25,290 bases of DNA from JAFCCL01 sp041645325 (lineage in GTDB: Archaea > Iainarchaeota > Iainarchaeia > Iainarchaeales > GCA-2688035). This document shows, piece after piece, positions 16,901 to 23,198 of the stretch. Positions within the stretch are counted from its first letter, which is position 1, and the number at the start of each line of letters is the position of its first letter. A program made the position numbers and the translations under genes. The notes under the pieces are model-generated. The model searched no databases and was not told where the DNA came from. It saw nothing but the letters and a program-made list of their open reading frames with translations. The stretch is taken from contig JBAZQI010000015.1 in NCBI GenBank assembly GCA_041645325.1, positions 1 to 25,290 on the forward strand, given 5' to 3'.

Positions 16901-17739
16901 CAGATTTTGTCTGCCACGTTTACATCAGCATCGTATGTGCCGGTTTTTGGGTTTACGAACTTGTATGGATTATTCGCATAGTTCATGTCCCAAACGTTAA
17001 GGTCTTTTGTTCTTACGCCATTTGCATCCCGGTACCTGATCATTACATTTGCGTCAGGGGCAAAGCCATAGCCCAAAATTGTAATGTTCTGGTCAATTCC
17101 GCCAATACCAGGAGAACCAGGCTGGACTCCTGCAATCGGCCTGATTAGTATTGCCGGCCCGATTATGAAGTTAGCGTCAGCGACTTTTGCAAGGCATTGT
17201 ACAGTGGTTGCTCCTGTTGCCACTATCTTCCACAATTCTACTTGGACCTCTTTGCCCTTAAGTGTGGTTATAGTGCCTGTGGTTGGCATTCTAACAGTAA
17301 CATCGAATGTGTTCAAGTCACTTCTGGCATCAAGAATTATCACGTTATAGTCCCCACCAGATGCGCATGGGCCAGTTCCAGTTAATGTCCTTTTTGCAGT
17401 GTTTGCATCGATAAATCCGCTTGAGTTGTCGCTCGCTGTAGCCACTTGTGCTGCGTCATTCCAACTGTTAGCCAATGATACTACATTCAAATCAACATAT
17501 GTCCCGCGGTAACTTAGGGCAACAAGGTAGTTGCTGTCGCTGTTCACGTCTGCAGTTGTGTTTGCGTTTGGGATGATTACGTTAAAGTCTTCTCCGGCGT
17601 TTGCGTGCCGAGCGCCGTTTGCGTCCCAAACATTCATGTCTGTTGCCTTCAGCCCTGTAAAGACAAAGTTCGCCGATGCGGTTGAAAAAAGAAACAGAAT
17701 TAGCGTTGAAAGAATAAGATACTTAAACAAACTATTCAT
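13972..17739 (-). CDS. Large D-x-N-rich cell-surface (S-layer-like) protein, 1255 aa
   Basis: There is a signal peptide (LILSTLILFLFSTASA) and a C-terminal anchor (MPIVAVVIIILVIAGAAFYA followed by KKGKKKKGL), so the protein is exported and membrane-held. Residues ~25-980 are predicted beta-rich and carry by eye about 48 D-x-N triplets (DANV, DMNV, DLNV types). A glycine-rich linker follows (~980-1000), then a DUF11/CARDB-like beta domain (SIKVTNHSNKKWENVKVIAEIPK), a Cys-rich knot (~1160-1210; C-x4-C, GTCNSATGNC), a Pro-rich stalk and the anchor. The Cys-rich part resembles short CTxC-type extracellular repeats. The layout suggests a surface or S-layer-associated protein; its ligand is unknown. 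A strong TATA box, AGGAGG and an oligo-T terminator imply a monocistronic, well expressed gene. Confidence 0.88.
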   Translation of the reverse strand: MNSLFKYLILSTLILFLFSTASANFVFTGLKATDMNVWDANGARHANAGEDFNVIIPNANTTADVNSDSNYLVALSYRGTYVDLNVVSLANSWNDAAQVATASDNSSGFIDANTAKRTLTGTGPCASGGDYNVIILDARSDLNTFDVTVRMPTTGTITTLKGKEVQVELWKIVATGATTVQCLAKVADANFIIGPAILIRPIAGVQPGSPGIGGIDQNITILGYGFAPDANVMIRYRDANGVRTKDLNVWDMNYANNPYKFVNPKTGTYDADVNVADKIWSGATIVGKGSPTNPGSQLALAIQPDRNGYFDVNVAIPPVPSTSLAGPGGAPDNNFSAYNNVGDDANAMVVITPGITMGTDENVTVGICSISGTSSNRTDANCTASGGTFSRVSVETAMRNNWITNMQAVKGFQVQMCDGSCASGAQLLVQVAFNSDMNMSKGPQRNYDRDMTAARGKASMDTDQMPEFAMDANITIYSIKVPSSQMPILARNGLVCPTSMCKNRDGSTLSESYVDAVTGVPTWQYNATAGDGNLNFRVMTFSTYEAGTLSVEVLTPAPGAKIRTPRHGADANYTFSFQFKDTNTLDSSGQHIGNNAMQAIIYFSNTGGAKTGVIIDDVNIFDNLFVRCNGYGVITADTNLAEWRTCYFDMNRSDLNRLVGEYVIDVNIMTPFGRNMGITSGTVIGYTDGNVFFNPPLIEITDVNLNAVSHFQINAYSNTLKYSQGALDINYVIDFNMYLPDWNIDQNFTLGDYNIHFYLSGTRGALTNDLNISTANLDQNFKAVADQLVWAASGPGNAAPFKMSCIAPPANARYLDFDCNAQFDTNKVIEGMYYLDVRLMNNKSRTVLNSNQGGAGVAKTLDVNELWDINSSTLSFTVNDNNVPRARFSSSYGSHEQTVNASTYDLVLYCDDNTSGAYQYMFRETEVTSVWTNNGTNDTLRLTVPTAEQKIKTFQGGCLDYAGNISDINSTTIITFRPPGTKGVTPSGPGGGDGGGGGAPGPVTEGTETIVLVETQGTPTATAVESVLTDAGFTAQEIATATQFATSMAIDQRVGVDKITAATGATYSTLVSIKVTNHSNKKWENVKVIAEIPKALATDASHVKSSFAMKVLKADPIIEFTVPEIQVGQTVSIIYSVAKNISDITARAIPIGMVIGYDEVAPCENVVCESDACSTGTCNSATGNCDYAYKADETACGNSKECKAGTCIEKATPPAPPVKPTAPDYTMPIVAVVIIILVIAGAAFYAKKGKKKKGL

Positions 17740-17824
17740 GGATAACCGAGCCTCCTAATTGTGGATTTGAACGTTTTCCCCCAAGGAAAACTTAGCTAAT
17801 ACAAACATCTTTCTGATATATAAA
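17740..17824 (-). promoter_or_regulatory. Promoter and 5' leader of the surface-protein gene
   Basis: The minus strand reads TTTATATA at 17817-17824, a near-ideal archaeal TATA box, so transcription should start near 17794. The leader of about 55 nt contains a hairpin TTTTCC/GGAAAA (17774-17790, loop CCCAA) and AGGAGG (17751-17756) 11 nt before the ATG. Long structured leaders are unusual among the genes here, so leader-level control is possible. Confidence 0.6.
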
Positions 17825-18345
17825 CCTTTTTCTTTCCAGAAAAACCTTTTGGAAAAAGGTTTGCGAAAAAGGCCTAACGGCAAGCTTTGGGAAATTTGTG
17901 CCTGTTGGCGCTAAGCCTTTTTCACTTGGGTGAAACCTTAGAGATGCTTTAGCATCTCTTACGGTTTCTGAACCTTATAGGTTCAGAAAAAGCCTTGGGA
18001 AAAATTGCGCTTCGCGCAAAGCCTTTTTGCTTCGTTTTTTTTGTCCCCTGCAAAATGTCAAAGCCTTTAATGCCGTGGATTGCCTTGCTGGCAATGTTTT
18101 TGCTTGGCGAAGCCAGCCTATTGCTGAAAGCAATAGGCTTCTTGCTCTGACCAGCCGGACGTGACGGCTTTCGTGGCGAGCCGAAGCGAGCCAAGTCAAC
18201 CGAGTGCCCTGCAGGGTACGAGGTAAGAAAAGCAATGGCTTTTCTATATTCAGCCCAAGCTGAATTGGCTCCGTACCAGCCGAAGGCGTTTTTTCCCAAG
18301 GCTTTTGCCAACAGGCAAAAGGCTTGCCGGACGTGACGGCTTTGA
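17825..18345. repeat. Intergenic hairpin array B
   Basis: A gap of over 500 nt without genes, packed with separate perfect or near-perfect hairpins: 17941-17958 (GAGATGC/GCATCTC), 17965-17989 (TTTCTGAACC/GGTTCAGAAA), 18005-18019 (TTGCGC/GCGCAA), 18080-18094 (TTGCC/GGCAA), 18116-18138 (GCCTATTGC/GCAATAGGC), 18226-18245 (AGAAAAGC/GCTTTTCT), 18249-18264 (TTCAGC/GCTGAA) and 18298-18325 (AAGGCTTTTGCC/GGCAAAAGGCTT, with the G.G mismatch). The AGCCGGACGTGACGGCT module near 18153 recurs, minus its first base, near 18326. The 24-mer at 18200-18223 reappears as its exact reverse complement at 24953-24976. Confidence 0.85.
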
Positions 18346-18409
18346 CCAAAACCTTTAATAGACCGAAATGCCTTGTTATTTTATTTCTTTAATTAAAGGG
18401 TGTTTTGTT

Positions 18410-21094
18410 TTGCTTTGGCACAGCCTTGGTCATGAGGATGTTTTCAGGCAGCTTGAGTCCGGAGAGCAGGGCCTTTCTTTTGGGCAGGCAAGGCAAAGGC
18501 TGATGGAATATGGCCCGAATGAAATTTCCCTTGAGAAAAAGATTTCGCCTTTGAGGATTTTCCTTGCGCAATTCAGGGGCTTTCTCATCCTTGTGCTTAT
18601 TGCAGCCGCGCTTGTTTCGCTTGCCGTGAGCTTTTTTCCGGGCTATGAGGAAAACCTTGTGAATGCCGAGCTAATTTTCATAATTGTGCTTGCAAACGGC
18701 ATTTTCGGGTTTTTCCAGGAATTCAAGGCAGAAAAAAGCCTTGAGGCATTGAAAAAAATGAGCCCTGAAAAGGCAACCGTGCTGCGCTCAGGCCAAAAGC
18801 AGGTTATTGGCGCAAAAGAGCTTGTGCCAGGCGACGTGATTTTCCTTGAGGCAGGCGAAAAGGTCCCTGCAGATGCCCGCGTTTTCCTGGCAAGGAATCT
18901 GCACCTTGACGAATCGCTTTTGACAGGAGAAAGCGTTCCTGTTTCAAAGCGCACAGACATTCTGCCATCGCAGACAAGCCTTGCCGAGCAGATAAACACG
19001 GTTTTCAAAAATTCGGTTGTGACAAGCGGGACAGGAATGGCGGTTGTAACGGAAACAGGCCTGAGGACCGAGGTTGGGAAGATTGCTGAAACTTTGCAGG
19101 CGCCAACACAAAAGGCAACCCCTTTCCAAAAAGAAATAAACAAGCTTGGAAAAAAAATCGGCTTTCTTGTTATAATAATTATTGCCATTGTTGCCGCAAA
19201 CCAGCTCCTGCTGGTTGATTTGGAAGGAAGCCTTGGCCACCGGCTAATGGTGGTTTTCCTCACGGCAATCAGCCTTGCAGTAGCCGCAATTCCCGTGGGC
19301 TTGCCAGCAGTTGTAACATGGAGCCTTGGCCTTGGCACAAGGCACATGGCAAAAAAGAACGCGCTTGTGAGAAAACTTGCTTCTGTTGAAGGCCTTGGCA
19401 CCGTCGATGTAATTTGCACTGATAAGACAGCCACGCTCACTGAAAATCGCATGACCGTAACCAAAATTTTCAGCAATGGCAAAACAATTGATGTCACTGG
19501 AACAGGATATGACCCTGAAGGAAGCTTCCTGCTTGGCAAAAGCCTGGTTCCTGCAAAAGAAATTGAATTGCTGTTGAAGGCAGGCGCGCTTTGCAACGAC
19601 GCCAGCATTTCGCTTAACGAGCAAAACAAGCCGATTTTTGTCGGCGACCCGACAGAAATAGCGTTTCTTGTGAGCGCGAGGAAAGCCGGCTTGGACGAAA
19701 AAAGGCTGAACAGCGAGCTGCCGCGCGTAGACGAAATTCCGTTTGAATCGGAAACAAAGAGAATGGTTACCGTGCATGATGCCGGCGGCGGGCAGGCACT
19801 GGTTTTCATGAAAGGCGCGCCTGAAGCAGTGCTCGGGCATTGCTCCAAAATATTGGTTGCGGGAAAAGAAAAGGAACTGAAAAAAAAGGACATTGAGGAA
19901 ACGCTTGAAAAAAATGCCCAGTTTGCCTCAAAGGCGCTTAGGGTGCTTGGCTTTGCATACAAAGAAACTGCCAATGGCATGGGCAAAAAAGGCATTGAGA
20001 ACGGCCTTGTTTTTCTCGGCCTGCAGGCAATGATTGACCCGCCGCGCAGGGAAGTAAAGCAAAGCATTGCCGAATGCGAAAGCGCGGGCATTCGCGTGGT
20101 GATGGTTACAGGCGACAATGTTGTAACGGCAAAGGCCATTGCTGAAGAGCTTGGCATAAAAGGAAAAGCCTTGGACGGAACCGAATTGCATGCCATAACA
20201 GATGAGCAGCTTTGCATTGCGGTTGAAGAAACAGGGGTATTTGCAAGGGTTTCGCCTGACGCAAAGCTTCGCGTGCTCAAAGCGCTTCAGGTAAACGGCC
20301 ATGTTGTGGCAATGACAGGCGACGGCGTCAATGATGCGCCTGCCCTGCACGCAGCCGATGTCGGCGTTTCCATGGGCCTGAGGGGAACCGATGTTGCCCG
20401 TGAGGCATCGGACATAATACTTTTGGATGACAATTTCAGCACGATAAAAGAAGCGGTAAAAGAGGGGCGCACGATTTTTGACAACATTCGCAAATTTGTC
20501 AATTACCTGCTTACCTGCAATGTGGCCGAAGTAATGGTGGTGTTCCTGCTTTCATTTGCAGGATTTGCCGCGCTTGCGCCAACCCAGATTCTCTGGATAA
20601 ACCTGCTTACCGACGGCCCGCCTGCCCTTGCGCTTGGCGTAGACCCAAGCAACCAGGGAATAATGCGGCGAAAGCCGAAGAAAAAAGGCGAGGGCGTGAT
20701 AAGCAAGCGCACAATATCATTGATTGCAAGCGTTGGCACTGTGAAAACAATTTTTTTGATTGGCCTGTTTTATGCAGGCCTGCTATTGGCAGGCATAGGC
20801 CTTGCCCAAACAATGCTATTTACCGGCTTTGTCCTGCTTGAAATGACCATGATTGCGGTTGTGAGAAACCAGGAAAAGCTGGGCTTCATGAAAAACAAAT
20901 GGCTCATTTTTGCGGTAATCTTTTCCCTTGCATTGCAGGCAATATTGCTGTTCACGCCGCTTGGAAGCTTTTTCAACGTAATTCCGCTTACCGAGCCGAT
21001 TCATTGGGCAATTCTGCTGTCAGCCACAGTGGCATTCCTGGCAACGGCAACAATTGTAACAAAAATCGTGACAAAAATAGTGCCAGCAAACTAA
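18410..21094 (+). CDS. P2-type cation-transporting ATPase (Ca2+-ATPase-like) with altered motifs
   Basis: This ~894-residue pump has the cation-ATPase N domain (GLSFGQARQRLMEYGPNEI), TGES (172-175), the phosphorylation loop at D338, KGAPEAVL, GDGVNDAPAL (from 637) and ten membrane helices. Ion-site residues of M5 (N704, E707) and M6 (N731, T734, D735) match SERCA. Two positions do not: M4 reads PVGLP where Ca2+ pumps have PEGLP (V296), and the phosphorylation motif is DKTATLT, not DKTGTLT (A341). The ion is therefore uncertain: Ca2+-like by overall similarity, but H+ pumps of the Pma1 type also carry PVGLP. The start is TTG 18410 (GGGTG 8 nt upstream, then LWHSL, typical of the family). The ATG at 18368 lies before the start site predicted from the TATA-like TTTAATA at about 18354. 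Confidence 0.88.
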   Translation: MLWHSLGHEDVFRQLESGEQGLSFGQARQRLMEYGPNEISLEKKISPLRIFLAQFRGFLILVLIAAALVSLAVSFFPGYEENLVNAELIFIIVLANGIFGFFQEFKAEKSLEALKKMSPEKATVLRSGQKQVIGAKELVPGDVIFLEAGEKVPADARVFLARNLHLDESLLTGESVPVSKRTDILPSQTSLAEQINTVFKNSVVTSGTGMAVVTETGLRTEVGKIAETLQAPTQKATPFQKEINKLGKKIGFLVIIIIAIVAANQLLLVDLEGSLGHRLMVVFLTAISLAVAAIPVGLPAVVTWSLGLGTRHMAKKNALVRKLASVEGLGTVDVICTDKTATLTENRMTVTKIFSNGKTIDVTGTGYDPEGSFLLGKSLVPAKEIELLLKAGALCNDASISLNEQNKPIFVGDPTEIAFLVSARKAGLDEKRLNSELPRVDEIPFESETKRMVTVHDAGGGQALVFMKGAPEAVLGHCSKILVAGKEKELKKKDIEETLEKNAQFASKALRVLGFAYKETANGMGKKGIENGLVFLGLQAMIDPPRREVKQSIAECESAGIRVVMVTGDNVVTAKAIAEELGIKGKALDGTELHAITDEQLCIAVEETGVFARVSPDAKLRVLKALQVNGHVVAMTGDGVNDAPALHAADVGVSMGLRGTDVAREASDIILLDDNFSTIKEAVKEGRTIFDNIRKFVNYLLTCNVAEVMVVFLLSFAGFAALAPTQILWINLLTDGPPALALGVDPSNQGIMRRKPKKKGEGVISKRTISLIASVGTVKTIFLIGLFYAGLLLAGIGLAQTMLFTGFVLLEMTMIAVVRNQEKLGFMKNKWLIFAVIFSLALQAILLFTPLGSFFNVIPLTEPIHWAILLSATVAFLATATIVTKIVTKIVPAN

Positions 21095-21152
21095 AAAAAA
21101 AACGGAAAATGGGCTGGCTTGGGGAAAATACCAGGTCACAGGATAAATATTA

Positions 21153-21243
21153 TAGCCCCGGGGAGATTCGAACTCCTGTCCTCAGGTCTCTCCGCATTGA
21201 ATGCGCCAGAGCCTGATATCCTTGGCCACTAGACGACGGGGCT
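21153..21243 (-). tRNA. tRNA-Gln (anticodon CUG), intron-containing
   Basis: A full cloverleaf reads on the minus strand: acceptor AGCCCCG/CGGGGCT, U8, D arm GTCT/GGAT with an AGTGG loop start, anticodon stem TCAGG/CCTGA, a 4-nt variable loop ending in C48, and T arm GGAG-TTCGAAT-CTCC with one A-C opposition at its base. Removing 18 nt after position 37 leaves the 7-nt loop CT-CTG-G-A, so the anticodon is CUG. The 5'-AGCCCC start is usual for archaeal tRNA-Gln. Discriminator A is encoded and CCA is not. A TATA-like AATATAAAG (about 21268-21276) lies ~28 nt upstream. Confidence 0.9.
21188..21205 (-). other. 18-nt tRNA intron at position 37/38
   Basis: The intron forms its own hairpin, CGCAT/ATGCG with loop TCA. 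The splice region pairs CTCT with AGAG, a 4-bp helix. One flanking bulge is 2-3 nt and the other only 1 nt, so this is a relaxed version of the archaeal bulge-helix-bulge motif cut by the splicing endonuclease. Confidence 0.75.
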
Positions 21244-21304
21244 GTATTTAAGGCTATATTTAACACGCTTTATATTATTGATTTATGAAACAAATACTAT
21301 TAAA

Positions 21305-21499
21305 AAGCTTCAAACCTATCTTTTGCCAGGCATTTGGCCTTTTTTTTGCGAAGCAAATTTCCCAAGGCTTTCCTAGCAAAACCAATGGTTTTGCGAGGCA
21401 AGAAAAGCTTTTGCTTTTCTATGTTGTCGTGAGACAAAAAGGCTTTGCGAAGCATTTTTTCCCAAGGCTTTTTTGCTCAAGCAAAAAAGGCTTTTTGCC
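21305..21499. repeat. Intergenic hairpin array C
   Basis: No gene is seen here. Hairpins: 21345-21357 (TTTGC/GCAAA), 21376-21394 (GCAAAACC/GGTTTTGC; a longer form 21372-21398 has one A.G mismatch), 21401-21420 (AGAAAAGC/GCTTTTCT, loop TTTT), 21424-21437 (TTGTC/GACAA) and 21464-21493 (AAGGCTTTTTTGC/GCAAAAAAGGCTT, with the G.G mismatch and a TTTCCC flank). TTTCCCAAGGCTTT also occurs alone at 21358-21371. Confidence 0.8.
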
Positions 21500-21718
21500 T
21501 CAGCTTATTGTGACAAACTTTTCCTGCCTTGCTATTGAGTCAAAGCACCTGCATTCCGTTTTTTCTCCCCAGGAGGCTGCGCTTACGACCAGGTCAAACC
21601 CTTCTTCTTCACATGCCAGCTGGCATTGCTTGACCGCCTGCTGGTTCAAAATGTAGAGCGGCAAGGCTATGGCAAGGTATGCTATAATGCACAAGACGGC
21701 AATGCTTTCCCATTTCAT
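21500..21718 (-). CDS. Small single-pass membrane protein with four cysteines
   Basis: The 72-residue protein has one N-terminal membrane helix (IAVLCIIAYLAIALPLYIL) and a short outward or inward domain with Cys spacing C-x3-C ... C-x-C (QCQLACEEEGFD; TECRCFD). That spacing suits two disulphides or a metal site. I recognise no family. It follows the cis-prenyltransferase gene by 21 nt on the same strand, so co-transcription is likely. Its position at the end of a hairpin array means its 3' untranslated region would contain the AAGGC/GGCTT hairpin at 21464-21493. Confidence 0.7.
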   Translation of the reverse strand: MKWESIAVLCIIAYLAIALPLYILNQQAVKQCQLACEEEGFDLVVSAASWGEKTECRCFDSIARQEKFVTIS

Positions 21719-21739
21719 TTTCTTTCACACGGATTTTTT

Positions 21740-22435
21740 TTATTTGCCGAAATTCCTTTTCCTTGAGCCAAAGTCTTCTATTGCGGCATTCAAGTCCTGT
21801 TTTGAAAACTCGGGCCAGCAGTGCCTGCAGAAGTGCAATTCGCTGTAGGCGCTTTGGAACGGCAGAAATCCCGAGGTCCTTTGTTCACCGCTTGTCCTGA
21901 TAACAAGGTCCGGCTCCCTGATGTCTGCGTAAAGATATTTTGAAAAGCTTTTTTCGTCGATTTTTTCCAATTCAATTGCGCCTTTTTGCGCGTCAAGCGC
22001 AAGCCTTTTTGCCGCGTCAACGATTTCCATCCTGCCGCTGTAGCCAAGCGCCAAATTGATTGTCCTTTTTTTGAAATCCTGCGTAAAATCTTCGGCGGAT
22101 TTTGCCTTTTCAAGCAGCTTTCTCGGCAACAACTCAAGCTTTCCAAAAAACCTGAGCCTAATCTGGTTCTGCTCAAAATAACCGGAACTTTTTACCTTTT
22201 CAAGCTCCCTGTCAAAAATCCTGAACAGCAATGAAAGCTCCGCTTTCCTTTTCTGCATGTTTTCAAGCGAAAGCATCCAAAACGTGCCGCTTTTCACCGA
22301 ATCATAATCTTCAAGCCAGTGCATTACATCCCAGGCCTTTTGCGTGCCAAGCCGGTAAGCCTGAAGAAAGTTCACGCCGGCCTTTCTTGCATAGCGCCTG
22401 TTCCCATCAGGAATAAAGGCAATAGATTCAAGCAT
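21740..22435 (-). CDS. uppS: Cis-prenyltransferase (undecaprenyl/polyprenyl diphosphate synthase)
   Basis: At 231 residues it is normal length for the family. It makes long cis-polyprenyl diphosphate by adding isopentenyl units; in archaea the product is the dolichol-like carrier used for N-glycosylation and other surface glycans. Visible motifs: FIPDGNRRYA with the catalytic Asp near residue 10, the NLALGYSGRMEIVDAA region, and RTSGEQRTSGF (from about 180) with AYSELHF and WPEF, which hold the IPP-binding Arg/Ser and the Mg-binding Glu (E199). All are present. ATG 22435 has GGATG 7 nt upstream. A small membrane protein gene follows. Confidence 0.93.
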   Translation of the reverse strand: MLESIAFIPDGNRRYARKAGVNFLQAYRLGTQKAWDVMHWLEDYDSVKSGTFWMLSLENMQKRKAELSLLFRIFDRELEKVKSSGYFEQNQIRLRFFGKLELLPRKLLEKAKSAEDFTQDFKKRTINLALGYSGRMEIVDAAKRLALDAQKGAIELEKIDEKSFSKYLYADIREPDLVIRTSGEQRTSGFLPFQSAYSELHFCRHCWPEFSKQDLNAAIEDFGSRKRNFGK

Positions 22436-22526
22436 TTCATCGCATCCAAAAGAAAAGGCATTGCCCTTTTAATAAACTAAAACGCTGAATTCATTTAAAA
22501 TATTACTGTTTTGCGCCAAAATTTGA

Positions 22527-22541
22527 CAATTGTAACAATTG
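22527..22541. promoter_or_regulatory. 15-bp palindrome in a divergent promoter region
   Basis: CAATTGT-A-ACAATTG is a perfect inverted repeat with a single central base. It lies between the divergent uppS and 22606 genes, both AT-rich at their promoters. It may be a regulator binding site; no dedicated regulator is seen nearby. Confidence 0.4.
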
Positions 22542-22605
22542 CCCGCCTTTTAAGGCTTAGGCAAATTTTTAAAGCCCAAAACCCTTAATATTAACGGTTT
22601 TTTTT

Positions 22606-22803
22606 ATGGCAGGGACAGAGCTTTCCGAAAAAAAGAAGGAAAAAATGGCCGAAATAGTCGCTGATTTGAAAAAACGCATGGCAGAGCTTGACGAGCTCGG
22701 CAAAAAAATAAAGCTCGAAGGAAGGCTTGTTTCCCCGGGAAGCACCCGGCAGATTCTTGAAGAAATAAAAATTCCGCCCTTAAAGCTTCTCAAGGAGCAC
22801 TAA
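22606..22803 (+). CDS. Small helical (coiled-coil) protein, 65 aa
   Basis: The protein is nearly all helix-forming and highly charged (SEKKKEKMAEIVADLKKR, MAELDELGKKIKLEG), then ends with a less charged tail, GSTRQILEEIKIPPLKLLKEH. There is no membrane segment, cysteine or known motif. A TATA-like TTTTTAAA (about 22566-22573) and a short leader precede ATG 22606. It lies 26 nt upstream of a DUF192 gene on the same strand, so the two are probably one transcript. I cannot assign a function; coding potential is supported by position, spacing and clean amphipathic pattern. Confidence 0.6.
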   Translation: MAGTELSEKKKEKMAEIVADLKKRMAELDELGKKIKLEGRLVSPGSTRQILEEIKIPPLKLLKEH

Positions 22804-22829
22804 ACGCTTTTTCCCCTGGGCTGATTCCA

Positions 22830-23180
22830 ATGCTTTTCAACAAAACAACAGGCAAAAAAATAATGAACAAAACCATTTTGGCAGAAACCTCCTGGGAAAA
22901 GCTCAAAGGCCTCATGTTTGAGGACGCAAAAAAATTCAACTATGCGCTAATCTTCTGCCTGCCACGCGAATCAATAGCGAACGCGGCAATCCACATGCTG
23001 TTCGTTTTCTTTCCAATTGACGTTGTCTACCTTGACCGCAACAAAAAAGTCGTGGACATCACAAAAAACCTGCCGCCGTTTTCCCTCGGCTATGCGCCAA
23101 AAAAGCCAAGCAAATTCTTCGCAGAAATGCCCGCAGGAAAAAGCGAAGGAATAAAAATCGGGCACAGGCTTGAATGGTGA
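22830..23180 (+). CDS. DUF192 family protein
   Basis: The 116-residue protein matches the DUF192 core: LAETSWEKLKGLMFED, then the LIFCLPRESIANAAIHMLFVFFPIDVVYLDRNKKVVDI block (short strands around an IHM...FPIDVV centre), and a C-terminal AEMPAGKSEGIKIGHRLEW. DUF192 proteins are small, compact and widely distributed; their biochemical role is not settled. Most have an N-terminal signal or anchor; this one lacks it and is probably cytoplasmic. ATG 22830 gives the complete domain. Confidence 0.88.
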   Translation: MLFNKTTGKKIMNKTILAETSWEKLKGLMFEDAKKFNYALIFCLPRESIANAAIHMLFVFFPIDVVYLDRNKKVVDITKNLPPFSLGYAPKKPSKFFAEMPAGKSEGIKIGHRLEW

Positions 23181-23198
23181 ATGACTCTCTGCAACATT

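Noticed and set aside
18643..20280. Long minus-strand open frame (545 codons)
   Set aside because: It lies wholly antisense to the P-type ATPase, which has all family motifs. The antisense product is Ser/Phe/Ala-rich with no recognisable domain.
21153..21243. Reading the tRNA as Glu (CUC) or Ala (GGC)
   Set aside because: Both would shift the anticodon stem off TCAGG/CCTGA and lose U33. The AGCCCCG acceptor fits Gln.
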